Positions 17,345-27,448 of a DNA stretch of 32,420 bases are shown one piece after another. Where the stretch lies: assembly GCA_964512145.1 (NCBI GenBank), contig CAZEIM010000029.1, forward strand, positions 1 through 32,420, in the 5' to 3' direction. The notes beneath the pieces are model-generated. The model worked only from the letters and a program-made list of their open reading frames with translations, did not search any database and was not told the origin of the DNA. Each line of letters starts with the position of its first letter. The first letter of the stretch is position 1. The position numbers and the translations under genes were made by a program. The DNA comes from CAYOHR01 sp964512145 (GTDB lineage: Bacteria > Bacteroidota > Bacteroidia > Flavobacteriales_G > JALEGO01).

Positions 17345-20300
17345 TATCTCAACAACGTTAAATCTCCGGTAAAATCTCTTGTATTTCCATCCGCAAAGCG
17401 CGCTTTAATTTTCCAAACATACACATCTTGTTGGCATAATTTTCCTCTATAGTACCCGTCCCAACCAATATTTACATCAAAACTTTCAAAAACCAGTTCT
17501 CCCCAGCGATTAAATATCATCATATGAAAATCTTCTACATAATCGAGTTTTGCAAAAAACACCTCATTGGTTAAATTATTTACATCGTACGTACCCCCGT
17601 TAGATCCATTTGGGTTTGGAATAAATACATTGGGAACACTTATTTTAATTTTTGGATCTATCCGTATAATTTGAATACAGCTATCAGCACACATAAATTC
17701 GTTGTAAACAATTAGCATGGGCAAATATGTTCCGGTGTCGGGATAAAAATATTCGGTAGGAGAAACATTAGAAGTATCATCTGTTAAATCAGATACACCA
17801 AAGTCCCAGAAGTAATTATTGTGTGTACTAGAAGTAAATTTAATTAATGCGTTTTCATGGTCTGTAGTTAAAGGGGATGCACCACAAGTTACCTCGGGTT
17901 TAGGGTTTACTTTTATAATTTGTGCTGTATCAAATACTGCTGTACACCCTTTGTTTGAAATCATAGATAACAACACAGCATAATCGCCTGTGTTTTCAAA
18001 TACATATTCAAACGGATTGCCATTTATAGTGGTTCCATTGCTTATATTCCAAATATATTGAGCAATATCCTCGTTAAAACTTGAATCGGCTAAACTTACC
18101 GAAAATGGCTGACAACCAACCAGAGGCACTAAGTTTTGCGTAATAATGGGCAAAGGGAATACATTTACCTGAATACTTCCCACAATATTATTAAAACAAA
18201 GATCGGTAATGGTAACAAAATAGGTTGTAGTGTCAGAAGGGCTTACTAAATGTGGTCCGGATCCTGTTTCACCGTTCGACCAAATATAGGTATATGGCCC
18301 TAATGTACTTTGGTATGTAGAGGATATAAAGGTAGATTCTCCTTCACAAATATCTTGGCCTTTTATCATAGATATACTATCGGCAATAAATGTTCGAACA
18401 TAAATTATAGCGGTATCAGCAGCCGATGTACATCCTTTTATGTCAGTAGCAACAACGGTATAATTGGTGGTAAAACTGGGTACAACAACCAGTACTGGGC
18501 CAAATGCTGTTCCGTTATTCCAGGCATAAGAAAAGCCACCATTCCCCCCTGTGGCTGTAGCAGTAAGTATTACCGGGGATCCTGGACAAATGGTATCATC
18601 ATCAACCGTTACTACAACAATATCGCTGGGTTGAGTTACATTTACAGATATAGTTTGAATGCAGTTGTTTGTGTCAGAAACTGTAACAACATAAATACCT
18701 GCAAATAAACTGTCGGCAGTTTGAGTAGTTTGACTCCATGCCGAAACATCCCATTGGTAGCTATATGGAGGGGTTGCTCCACTTGCAGTAACAGTTGCCG
18801 TACCATCACTATATCCAAAGCAGCTTACGGGTGTAAATGTTCCCGATAATACTAAAGGAGTTGGTTCTGTTAAAGTAATGTTTGCAGAGTCTTTACAACC
18901 ATTGGCATCGGTAATTATTACCTGATAGGTGCCTTCTGATAAATTGGATGCTATAGAATCAGTTTGAGTATTCGAATCGTTCCATATATATGAATATTGT
19001 ACAGTTCCTCCTGATACCGATGCTAAGGCTATACCATTTGAGTCACCAAAACAACGAATGTTTTCGCCATTATAATCGGAAATTACTTGCATATTTATTT
19101 GAATACTATCAGGTTGTAGAAGTGTAATAATAGTGTCTTTACTACAAGCGTTTGAATCGCTTACTTGCACAGTATATGTTCCGTTAGGTAAACCATTTGC
19201 CTGAGCAGTTGTTTGTGCGCTTATATCATCCCATACATACGTGTAGTTTCCAACACCTCCCGAAGCCGAAACCTCCACAATTCCATCGCTAGCCCCATAA
19301 CATGAAATATCAGATCCATTATAATTTGATACCACAAAAGGATTAAGAATTATTTCTGTAGGCTGAGTAATTTCAACCCAAAATATCGATGGACATAAGC
19401 TGTCATCAAAAACCGTTACAAAATATATTCCAGCAGATAAATTAATGGCGGTAGCCGAAAATTGGGGAGGAGAAGTTCCCCAAGTATACGTATAGTTTGT
19501 TCCCGTTCCTCCCGTAGTTGTTAAGGTTACTGTACCATTACTGTCTCCAAAACAAAGTAAATTATTTTGTTGTAATACCGAAGGCAAAGCAGAATCAGTC
19601 GGTTGTATAATGGTAACAGAGGTTGATGCTTTACAATTTATATTATCGGTTACTGTCACAAAATAAGTTCCGGCCGATAAATGAGTGGCGGTAGCTGAGG
19701 TTTGGCTTCCGGCTAAGGTATCCCATAAGTAGGTATATCCCGGAACCCCACCAGATGCTAATACAGTAGCTGTTCCAGTACTGTCGCCAAAGCATACTAC
19801 ATCTTTAAGCCCTATGATTTGTAAATCAGGCTGGTTGTTGTCTAAATTAAAACTATCTACGATAATGCAACCATAAAAATCTTCTACGGTAACAATATAA
19901 ACATCGGTAGGCAAATTAGTAGCTATGGAATCGGTTTGCCCACCTGTATTTGCACTCCATGTATAGGTAAACGGAGGGAATGTGCCAGAAGGAGTAATAG
20001 TAGCCGAACCGTTTGATAAATCGCAACCCGGTATAACCGAATCTTTTGATGCGATTAACATATTGCTAATATAAATATGTGCCGAGTCATATGCTGCAGG
20101 GCACGTACCGTTACCAGTAGTTTGAGCGTATACCGAAAAATATCCACTTGAAATTTCAGCTGCAGAAGGAGTGTAAGCAACACTCAAACTATCGTCACTA
20201 GGGCTAAACCCTCCTGCTGCTGTCCATAGTACACCGGTAGCTCCGGTAACAATGGCATTGAGTGCTTTTGGCAACTCATAATCACATATAACCGAGTCGA

Positions 20301-22692
20301 AATATATATTAATATCAATAATAACATTTATTCGGTCTATTATCATGGTATCTAAGGCACTGGTGCAACCTCTGCTATCCGTTACTTGTAATGTATATGT
20401 GCCGGTGTCGGCAAAAATAGAATCGGCTGTAGAACCGGTATTCCATAAAAATGAATATGGACCCATTCCATCGTATGCATTCGCGTATAAATAGGTGCCA
20501 GTTTGTCCGGGACAAATGGTTTTATTGGAGTCAGACAATAATTTTGGAGTTTGGTAAAAGCTTACATTAAAAAAATCGGTATCGTTAGCGCAAGAAGGAT
20601 GACCGGTAACAACAGCATATATCGAAAGTGGGTTTGGAAACGTATCGCTATCAGATAAAAAATACGCTGCCGTATTTGTGGTGCCGTTTTGAATAATTCC
20701 TGTGCCCGAACTAAACCATTGTATGGCGCTTGAGTTAACCGATATGGCATTTAATGGAATAGAATCTGCATTATCGCAAATACTTATATCGGCACCAACA
20801 TTTACCCTAGGGGCCGGATTTACGGTAATTTGTTGTGTAGTAGACCTTGAGCAACCCAAGCCATCATCTACCGTAAGCTGAACTGTATAGTTTCCGGTTG
20901 TTGGATACGAATGTGTTGGATTTTGAAGCGTTGAAGTATTACCATCTCCAAAATTCCAGAACCAGTTTGCTATAGAAGTGTTTAATGAATGGGTAGATAA
21001 ATCTGTAAAAACAATGGTGTCGTCTGTACAAGTTGGTGTTGTAAATGAAAAATCGGGCAAATGCCATTTTACCACCACATTTTTATACATTGTATCAGCA
21101 CATGGAGTACCTACATTAATAATAAGAGTCACTAAATATGTTCCTGTGTCGGGGTATTGATAGGATGGGTTTTTAGAATTTGATACATCGGCTAATGTAC
21201 TGGGGTCACCAAAGTTCCATGAGTAACTGTCGGCCGTCATATCGCTTTCAAAATATACGGTTGAATCGGCACAATTAATACTGTCGTTAATAATGGCTTG
21301 AGCTAATGGCGGACAATACAATACATTAAACTGGAAATCACGGACAGAATAACCAATCATAACTCCGTTTCTCCACTCTTGAACCATGATACCTACCACA
21401 TATTGTCCGGTAGATGGAGGGGTAATGGTAAGCATACCGGTTTGAGTATTTATACTTAGTCCACCTGCCCCAAGAGGTTGTTGAGCATTATAGCCTGCCG
21501 TGTAATTAACCCCTACAAATAAAATAGAGTCGCTGTTGTTAAATGTTGGCACAAAAGACGCATATCCCGCTTGAGAGGTTAACTTTCCGTCAAATGGACG
21601 ATATAAAGAATATACCAAGGAATCACCGTCTTGATCAAACGCGGAGTGGTCGAACTGAAGCGTTTCCTGTACACACACAAATATAGGCGGAAAATTTACA
21701 AACACCGGATTACTATTATCTCCTATAACAAACGTATCGGTAGGGTTAATATACACCCCAACATTATCAAACGCATAAAACTCATCGTTTGAATTAGATA
21801 TTGTTCTGATTTTAATTCGAACGGTTGTTCCTGTTAAAATGGCACTGGAAGCTATGGTTCCATTAGGAAATGAACCCCCAAACGAACCATTGTTTTCGAA
21901 TAATACATCAGGCCCTCCATTTAAACTGTAATATACTAAAATAGAATCGGTATTTTCTAAACTGGCTCCACTGTTAAATAAAGCCGCTTTAAGCTGAACC
22001 CCTCCAGTTTGGGCTGCTATATTTATGTTTTGACTAGACCACGTTGCGCCCGGACTAGAGGTATGAGAAGCTTCGTACCTGCAATTGGTTACCTGATTGT
22101 ATCCCGGAGGGGCGGTATAATTAGACGACCAAGAAGTTGTTCCGTTATCGACTGTTGTTCCATTGGCTAAAGAAAATGCTTCGAACCAAATAGCCGTTTT
22201 AGGAGTAATGATTTGTTGAGGTGGAATATAAGCATAAAAACTCTCCCCCGAGTTTAGCGGATTAACCACATTATTTAAAGAAGCATTTCGGCAACACGTT
22301 TGGTAATACAAATGATACCCTGAATTTCCGGGGAAAATATTAAATGTACCCTGATATATACCCTCTTGCACGCAAACTCCGGGATTAATTACACAAGTAT
22401 CTACCACCGGATTTAAAACGGTTAACGAAATTCGGGGAAGGGTAACATCTTTTGAAGGGCAAAATGTTGCACCTTGCTCACCCCTTACAGTTATTACTGC
22501 CGAATTAGGTAAGTTTGCTGTGCCCGGAGAACAGTCTCGGTACATTTTTAAAGTGATGGTGTAGGTGGAGTCGCTTATTTTTTCGTAAAACAATGCTCCC
22601 CCAATAATATGGGTAGCTTGAAGGTTAAACTGGTAGTAAAACCCAAACGTTAACAGTGCTATCTTCCAAAACGCCTTCAAAAAATTTAACAT
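17344..22692 (-). CDS. Giant SprB-like surface adhesin with PKD and SprB repeats and T9SS type B sorting domain
   Basis: This 1782-residue exported protein starts with a signal peptide, then the conserved adhesin start HIIGGALFYEKISDSTYTI (about 28-46) with RDCSPGTANLPNSA and YYQTCCRNAS. Residues about 160-320 are an extra beta-sandwich-like insert. The conserved domain resumes with NSNPVFVNFPPIFVC and FDHSAFDQDGDSLVYSLYRP (about 323-370). PKD domains lie at about 465-545 and 550-630, and two more PKD-like units at about 1525-1680. Six SprB-type repeats (CFGDSxGTATV...GTYxVTVxDxxxC) span about 890-1360. The C-terminus (about 1690-1782), with MMIFNRWGELVFES, GWDGYYRGKLCQQDVYVWKI and TGDLTLLR, is the type B (gliding-type) sorting domain. 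The protein is expected on the cell surface as a gliding or attachment adhesin, with SprF encoded just downstream. Confidence 0.93.
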   Translation of the reverse strand: MLNFLKAFWKIALLTFGFYYQFNLQATHIIGGALFYEKISDSTYTITLKMYRDCSPGTANLPNSAVITVRGEQGATFCPSKDVTLPRISLTVLNPVVDTCVINPGVCVQEGIYQGTFNIFPGNSGYHLYYQTCCRNASLNNVVNPLNSGESFYAYIPPQQIITPKTAIWFEAFSLANGTTVDNGTTSWSSNYTAPPGYNQVTNCRYEASHTSSPGATWSSQNINIAAQTGGVQLKAALFNSGASLENTDSILVYYSLNGGPDVLFENNGSFGGSFPNGTIASSAILTGTTVRIKIRTISNSNDEFYAFDNVGVYINPTDTFVIGDNSNPVFVNFPPIFVCVQETLQFDHSAFDQDGDSLVYSLYRPFDGKLTSQAGYASFVPTFNNSDSILFVGVNYTAGYNAQQPLGAGGLSINTQTGMLTITPPSTGQYVVGIMVQEWRNGVMIGYSVRDFQFNVLYCPPLAQAIINDSINCADSTVYFESDMTADSYSWNFGDPSTLADVSNSKNPSYQYPDTGTYLVTLIINVGTPCADTMYKNVVVKWHLPDFSFTTPTCTDDTIVFTDLSTHSLNTSIANWFWNFGDGNTSTLQNPTHSYPTTGNYTVQLTVDDGLGCSRSTTQQITVNPAPRVNVGADISICDNADSIPLNAISVNSSAIQWFSSGTGIIQNGTTNTAAYFLSDSDTFPNPLSIYAVVTGHPSCANDTDFFNVSFYQTPKLLSDSNKTICPGQTGTYLYANAYDGMGPYSFLWNTGSTADSIFADTGTYTLQVTDSRGCTSALDTMIIDRINVIIDINIYFDSVICDYELPKALNAIVTGATGVLWTAAGGFSPSDDSLSVAYTPSAAEISSGYFSVYAQTTGNGTCPAAYDSAHIYISNMLIASKDSVIPGCDLSNGSATITPSGTFPPFTYTWSANTGGQTDSIATNLPTDVYIVTVEDFYGCIIVDSFNLDNNQPDLQIIGLKDVVCFGDSTGTATVLASGGVPGYTYLWDTLAGSQTSATATHLSAGTYFVTVTDNINCKASTSVTIIQPTDSALPSVLQQNNLLCFGDSNGTVTLTTTGGTGTNYTYTWGTSPPQFSATAINLSAGIYFVTVFDDSLCPSIFWVEITQPTEIILNPFVVSNYNGSDISCYGASDGIVEVSASGGVGNYTYVWDDISAQTTAQANGLPNGTYTVQVSDSNACSKDTIITLLQPDSIQINMQVISDYNGENIRCFGDSNGIALASVSGGTVQYSYIWNDSNTQTDSIASNLSEGTYQVIITDANGCKDSANITLTEPTPLVLSGTFTPVSCFGYSDGTATVTASGATPPYSYQWDVSAWSQTTQTADSLFAGIYVVTVSDTNNCIQTISVNVTQPSDIVVVTVDDDTICPGSPVILTATATGGNGGFSYAWNNGTAFGPVLVVVPSFTTNYTVVATDIKGCTSAADTAIIYVRTFIADSISMIKGQDICEGESTFISSTYQSTLGPYTYIWSNGETGSGPHLVSPSDTTTYFVTITDLCFNNIVGSIQVNVFPLPIITQNLVPLVGCQPFSVSLADSSFNEDIAQYIWNISNGTTINGNPFEYVFENTGDYAVLLSMISNKGCTAVFDTAQIIKVNPKPEVTCGASPLTTDHENALIKFTSSTHNNYFWDFGVSDLTDDTSNVSPTEYFYPDTGTYLPMLIVYNEFMCADSCIQIIRIDPKIKISVPNVFIPNPNGSNGGTYDVNNLTNEVFFAKLDYVEDFHMMIFNRWGELVFESFDVNIGWDGYYRGKLCQQDVYVWKIKARFADGNTRDFTGDLTLLR

Positions 22693-22820
22693 TTATTTAG
22701 GGTTTTTAAACGGTGTAAATAGTATAAGGTTACTAAAAACAATCATCAGATGTGTTAAATTTTAAAATTTTGAATTATCTTTATAGGAAAGTTTAATACA
22801 ATATTACAGAAATTACACGA

Positions 22821-25022
22821 ATGATTACTGCCCAAAATTTGGATATTACCAATACGTTAAAAAATTTTTTCGGATTTGATCAGTTTAAAGGAAAACAAGA
22901 GGAAATTATACAATCTATTATAGATAAACAAGATGTGTTTGTTATTATGCCCACCGGAGGCGGGAAATCCCTTTGTTATCAACTTCCGGCATTAACCTTA
23001 GAGGGCACCGCATTAATTATATCGCCACTCATCGCCTTAATGAAAAATCAGGTTGATGCCATTAGGGGATTTGCTCAGGAAGAAGGCATTGCTCACTTAA
23101 TGAATTCGTATTTAAATAAACAAGAATTAAGTAAGGTAAAACAAGATTTAAAGGATAAAAAAACCAAAATGTTGTATATAGCCCCCGAATCGTTGGTTAA
23201 AGAAGAAAATATTCAATTTTTTAAATCTATTGATATTTCTTTTGTTGCTGTAGATGAGGCGCATTGTATTTCTGAATGGGGTCATGATTTTAGACCAGAG
23301 TACAGAAGAATAAAAGAAATTGTTCACTCTATAGATTCTACTATTCCAATAGTTGCATTAACAGCCACCGCTACTCCAAAAGTACAGCATGATATTCAAA
23401 AAAACTTAGGGATGTTAAATGCTAGGGTATTTAAAGACACCTTTAATCGTCCAAATTTATTTTATGAAATACGTCCTAAAACAAATGTAACCAAGCAGTT
23501 GGTTCAGTTTGTTAAACAAAATGAGGGTAAATCGGGTATTGTATATTGTTTAAGTAGAAAAAAGGTAGAAGAAATAGCAGAGTTATTAAAGATTAATGGT
23601 ATAAAAGCATTGCCATATCATGCCGGGTTAGATGCTTCTATTAGAACAGAATACCAAGATAAATTTTTAATGGAAGAAGTAGATGTAATGGTTGCTACTA
23701 TTGCATTTGGTATGGGTATTGACAAGCCCGATGTGCGATATGTAATTCATTACGACATGCCTAAAACATTAGAAGGCTACTATCAGGAAACCGGAAGAGC
23801 CGGAAGAGATGGGAAAGAAGGAAATTGTGTGGTATTTTATAACTATAAAGATATTGAAAAGCTCGAAAAATTTTTAGCCAATAAGCCGGTTATGGAGCAA
23901 GAAATTGGCAAACAAATGCTAATGGAGGTTATATCATTTGCTGAAAGTACTGCATGCAGAAGAAAATATGTATTGCAGTATTTTGGAGAGCGTTTTGATG
24001 AAGAAAACTGCCAAAGCATGTGCGATAATTGTAAAAATCCAAAAGAAAAAATGGAGGTAACCTCCGAATTACAATTATTGTTGCAAACCATACATGAATT
24101 AAAAGAAAACTTTAAACAAAAGCACATCGTTCAAGTTTTATTGGGGAAAACAAATTCAAAAATTAAAGCCTATAAACACGATCAATTAGAATTATTTGGC
24201 GAAGGGGCTGATCAAACAGAACATTTTTGGGTTTCATTAATACGGCAAGCAACTGTACATGGATTAATCCAAAAAGATATAGAGCGCTTTGGGGTTTTAA
24301 CGCTTACTCCTGAAGGCATAGAATATCAAAAAAAGCCTTATACATTTTTTATGGCTTTAGATCACGAGTTTCCAGAGGTAGAATCGGAAGATTACGATAT
24401 TATAACGGCTAAATCCCCTAACTCCGGGGCTTTAGATCAAGCCCTGTTTGACCTTTTAAAACATTTAAATAAAAAAATTGCTCAAGAAAAGAAAATCCCT
24501 CCATATGTAGTTTTTCAGGAAACGTCCTTACAAGAAATGGCTACACAATATCCGACAACTATAGATCAATTAAAAAACATATCCGGTGTAGGGCATGGTA
24601 AAGCCGTAAAATTTGGTGCTCCATTTGTGGCAGAAATAAAAAAATATGTAGAAGAAAATGAGATTGACATACCCTCCGAATTAGTTGTAAAAACAGCTGT
24701 TAATAAATCGGCCGATAAAGTATTCTTAATTCAAAGTATTGATAGAAAAATGTTGTTGGAGGATATTGGAAAATTAAAAGGATGGGGTGTGAATGAAGTG
24801 ATTTCACAAATAGAAAACATCGTAGATTCGGGTACTAAAGTAAATTTAGATTATTACATAAACGATTTGCTCGATAAAGAACAACAGCAAGAAATATTTT
24901 CATACTTTAAAACATCTGAAAAAGATTGTGTTAAAACAGCATTTGAAGCATTTGATGACGAATACACCGAAGAAGATTTGCGATTAATGCGAATAAAGTT
25001 CATTTCTGAGTTAGGTAATTAA
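22821..25022 (+). CDS. recQ: RecQ-family ATP-dependent DNA helicase
   Basis: RecQ unwinds DNA 3' to 5' in recombination repair. The 733-residue protein shows helicase motif I at TGGGKS (residues 45-50), DEAH at 145-148 within DEAHCISEWGHDFRPEY, motif V/VI in VMVATIAFGMGIDKPDVR and YYQETGRAGRDG, and a Cys zinc site between about 378 and 405 (ACRRKYVLQYFG ... NCQSMCDNCK). A winged-helix RQC region (about 410-520) and an HRDC domain (about 537-612, with LDQALFDLLKHLN and ISGVGHGKAVKFG) follow. An extra tail of about 120 residues resembles a helix-turn-helix extension seen in Bacteroidota RecQ. ATG 22821 fits the family start. The gene diverges from the adhesin gene. Confidence 0.96.
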   Translation: MITAQNLDITNTLKNFFGFDQFKGKQEEIIQSIIDKQDVFVIMPTGGGKSLCYQLPALTLEGTALIISPLIALMKNQVDAIRGFAQEEGIAHLMNSYLNKQELSKVKQDLKDKKTKMLYIAPESLVKEENIQFFKSIDISFVAVDEAHCISEWGHDFRPEYRRIKEIVHSIDSTIPIVALTATATPKVQHDIQKNLGMLNARVFKDTFNRPNLFYEIRPKTNVTKQLVQFVKQNEGKSGIVYCLSRKKVEEIAELLKINGIKALPYHAGLDASIRTEYQDKFLMEEVDVMVATIAFGMGIDKPDVRYVIHYDMPKTLEGYYQETGRAGRDGKEGNCVVFYNYKDIEKLEKFLANKPVMEQEIGKQMLMEVISFAESTACRRKYVLQYFGERFDEENCQSMCDNCKNPKEKMEVTSELQLLLQTIHELKENFKQKHIVQVLLGKTNSKIKAYKHDQLELFGEGADQTEHFWVSLIRQATVHGLIQKDIERFGVLTLTPEGIEYQKKPYTFFMALDHEFPEVESEDYDIITAKSPNSGALDQALFDLLKHLNKKIAQEKKIPPYVVFQETSLQEMATQYPTTIDQLKNISGVGHGKAVKFGAPFVAEIKKYVEENEIDIPSELVVKTAVNKSADKVFLIQSIDRKMLLEDIGKLKGWGVNEVISQIENIVDSGTKVNLDYYINDLLDKEQQQEIFSYFKTSEKDCVKTAFEAFDDEYTEEDLRLMRIKFISELGN

Positions 25023-25072
25023 AATACAAAAAATTATTTTACATTATTTACTGTTAGATGTGTTTTGTGAGT

Positions 25073-25091
25073 ATAAATTAGGCTAACCTAA
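25073..25091. promoter_or_regulatory. DtxR/IdeR/MntR-like metal repressor box
   Basis: ATAAATTAGGCTAACCTAA agrees at 16 of 19 positions with the DtxR/IdeR consensus TWAGGTWAGSCTWACCTWA (hand alignment; mismatches at positions 1, 4 and 5). The right half-site is intact. It ends 31 bp before the -7 motif of the TonB-dependent receptor gene, a reasonable place for a repressor. Confidence 0.5.
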
Positions 25092-25122
25092 ATTATAATT
25101 TATATAAATTAAATTATTTATT

Positions 25123-25130
25123 TATATTTG
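25123..25130 (+). promoter_or_regulatory. -7 promoter element (TATATTTG) of the TonB-dependent receptor
   Basis: An exact TAnnTTTG match, 8 bases before ATG 25139. This would give a leaderless or nearly leaderless mRNA. A TTTG -33 element is not visible in the AT-rich stretch upstream. Confidence 0.5.
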
Positions 25131-25138
25131 TCTAATTT

Positions 25139-27382
25139 ATGAGATGTGTTATAGTTTTATGTTTTTGGTTTTTATCTAAAACTTTTATATATAGCCAGTT
25201 TTCAAATGTACGGTTTACGATAATAAGTAATGCTACCCCCGTTTCATATGCCCAGGTTGTTATTCCCGATATTCATTTAGGCGCCTCTTGTGATTCTTTA
25301 GGCAATTGTATCATAGAAAATGTTCCTTACGGAAAACATTCATTAGAAGTAAGCAGTATTGGATATCATGCATTAAAACAAACTATTATTATTGAAAAAC
25401 CTGAACAATTTTACAAATTGCAGTTACATGAAAACTTACATGAGTTGAATGAGTTGGTGGTTACCGGAAGCATGCGTGAGATAAGCAAAACAGAAAGCGT
25501 AGTTCCGGTTGAAGTGTATTCAACAACATTTTTTCAAAAAAATCCCACCCCTTCGTTGCTTGAGTCGGTTGAACAAATCAATGGAGTTCGTCCTCAAATG
25601 CAATGTAATGTATGCAATACCGGAGATATTCATATAAATGGTATGGAAGGGCCTTATACCTTAGTGCTCATTGATGGAATGCCAATTGTTAGCGGACTGG
25701 GCACTGTATACGGTTTGCACGCAATCCCGAATTCCATTATTGAAAGAGTGGAAGTTGTAAAAGGAGCAGCCGGGGCATTGTATGGTTCTGAAGCTATGGG
25801 TGGCATAATTAATGTAATTACCAAACATGTATTATCGAGTCCTCGATTGTATAGCGATGTTTTTTATAGTGGTATAGGGGATATAACCGTTGATGTATCT
25901 ACAAAATACAAGCTGCACAAAAACATACAAGGGTTGTTAAGTGCAGGATATTACCATTTTAATAATCGAATAGATCATAATAACGATCAATTTACCGATG
26001 CCCCACTTACCCAACGATTTTCGGTGTTTAATAAATATTCACTATCTACAAACAATAAAAAAACGGGCGATATTGCCTTTAGGTATATACAGGAAGATAG
26101 ATTTGGCGGGCAATTAAATTGGCAAAAAAAACATAAAGGAACCGATGAAGTATATGGAGAAAGTATTTTTACAGAACGTTATGAAATATTGGGTAATTAT
26201 ATGTTGCCAATACCTGAAAAAGTATATGTAAACGTTTCGTATAATCGACATTTTCAAGATAGTTACTATGGGACCACCTATTATAAAGCCATTCAAAACA
26301 TTGGGTTTGCACAAGCATATTGGGATAAAAGAATTCTAAAAAACGATGTTATGCTTGGATTGTCATACCGAAATACAAGGTATGACGACAATACCCCGGC
26401 TACCTTTGCCGCAGAACAAAATACAAATAAGGTTTCTAACACCGTTTTATATGGAGTTTTTGTTCAAAACGAATTTAATGCATCACCCAATATTAAAGGA
26501 ATTGCCGGATTAAGGTATGATTACAGCACTGTACATAAGCATATTGTATCGCCTCGTATAGGATTTAAGTATAAACCCGGTAAATACACAAATATTCGAT
26601 TAAACAGCGGAAAAGGGTTCAGGAATGTACATGTTTTTAGTGAAGATCATGCGGCTTTAACCGGTGGCCGAAATGTATGGTTTAAAAATGAGCTAAAACC
26701 CGAGCAATCATGGAATACCAACCTTAACATTACGTCCATTGTTTCGGTGTGTAAGTCGGTTGTGCATATAGATATGAGTATTTTTTATACCTATTTTTCT
26801 AATAAAATTATTGCCGACTATTTTACCGATCCTAACTTGATTATATACGATAATTTATCCGGATATGCCGAAAATAAAGGAATTAGCTTACAAATATCAT
26901 CGGGAGCTAATAAACACTTTCAGTATACATTAGGCACAACATATTTACAATCGTACTGGGTAGATCAAAACATACAAGAGGAAATGCTTTTTACCCCCAA
27001 CCTAACTCATAATTATTCAATTTCCTATTCGTTGCCTAGTCAAAATATGGTTTTTGACTTTACCGGTGTTATAAATAGCCCCATGAGATTGCCGGTTTTA
27101 CCCAACGATTATCGTCCCGAGTATTCGCCCTGGTATAACATAAGTAACTTTAAAGTATCTCGTAAGGTTTATCGAAAAAACATTGAGATATACGCTGGGG
27201 TAAAAAACATGTTTAACTTTATTCCTACAGAAGATGTTATTATGCGCTGGTTTGATCCCTTCGATAAAGATGTAGATAATGTTATACAAAACCCATTTGG
27301 GTATACGTTTGACCCTTCGTATAATTATGCGTCATTATTGGGCAGAAGAATATTTATTGGAGTAAAAGCTACTCTGTATTAA
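25139..27382 (+). CDS. TonB-dependent outer-membrane receptor, probably metal or siderophore related
   Basis: This 747-residue protein starts with a signal peptide (MRCVIVLCFWFLSKTFIYSQ). A carboxypeptidase-regulatory-like beta domain follows (about 25-100, VSYAQVVIPDIHLGASCDSLGNCIIENVPYGKHSLEVSSIGY in the usual pattern), then the region NELVVTGSMREISKTESVVPVEVY near the plug start. The plug (about 115-225) has IHINGMEGPYTLVLIDGMPI and IERVEVVKGAAGALYGSEAMGGIINVIT, typical of vitamin B12 or ferric-siderophore receptors. A Cys pair (C156-N-V-C159) lies in the plug. The barrel ends with aromatic-rich LLGRRIFIGVKATLY. The substrate is not readable, but a DtxR-like box upstream suggests iron or manganese control. 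No TonB or ABC partner genes are next to it. Confidence 0.9.
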   Translation: MRCVIVLCFWFLSKTFIYSQFSNVRFTIISNATPVSYAQVVIPDIHLGASCDSLGNCIIENVPYGKHSLEVSSIGYHALKQTIIIEKPEQFYKLQLHENLHELNELVVTGSMREISKTESVVPVEVYSTTFFQKNPTPSLLESVEQINGVRPQMQCNVCNTGDIHINGMEGPYTLVLIDGMPIVSGLGTVYGLHAIPNSIIERVEVVKGAAGALYGSEAMGGIINVITKHVLSSPRLYSDVFYSGIGDITVDVSTKYKLHKNIQGLLSAGYYHFNNRIDHNNDQFTDAPLTQRFSVFNKYSLSTNNKKTGDIAFRYIQEDRFGGQLNWQKKHKGTDEVYGESIFTERYEILGNYMLPIPEKVYVNVSYNRHFQDSYYGTTYYKAIQNIGFAQAYWDKRILKNDVMLGLSYRNTRYDDNTPATFAAEQNTNKVSNTVLYGVFVQNEFNASPNIKGIAGLRYDYSTVHKHIVSPRIGFKYKPGKYTNIRLNSGKGFRNVHVFSEDHAALTGGRNVWFKNELKPEQSWNTNLNITSIVSVCKSVVHIDMSIFYTYFSNKIIADYFTDPNLIIYDNLSGYAENKGISLQISSGANKHFQYTLGTTYLQSYWVDQNIQEEMLFTPNLTHNYSISYSLPSQNMVFDFTGVINSPMRLPVLPNDYRPEYSPWYNISNFKVSRKVYRKNIEIYAGVKNMFNFIPTEDVIMRWFDPFDKDVDNVIQNPFGYTFDPSYNYASLLGRRIFIGVKATLY

Positions 27383-27448
27383 TTGTTGCCTACCTTGAGT
27401 ACTGGGTATATTAACGGGTTGTTAATGATACTTGAAATAGTTAAGTAA

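Noticed and set aside
18310..18708. 132-residue plus-strand frame inside the adhesin gene
   Set aside because: Shadow of the repeat-rich minus-strand adhesin; composition (Y, N, S, G) mirrors the SprB repeats.
17344..22692. SprB-type repeats as a CRISPR-like or DNA-level tandem array
   Set aside because: The repetition is at protein level with diverged codons; no regular identical DNA repeats or spacers exist.
27410..27426. Weak inverted repeat ATTAAC/GTTAAT between the TonB receptor and SDR genes
   Set aside because: Only a 6-bp AT-rich stem without a T-run; too weak to call a terminator although the position would fit.
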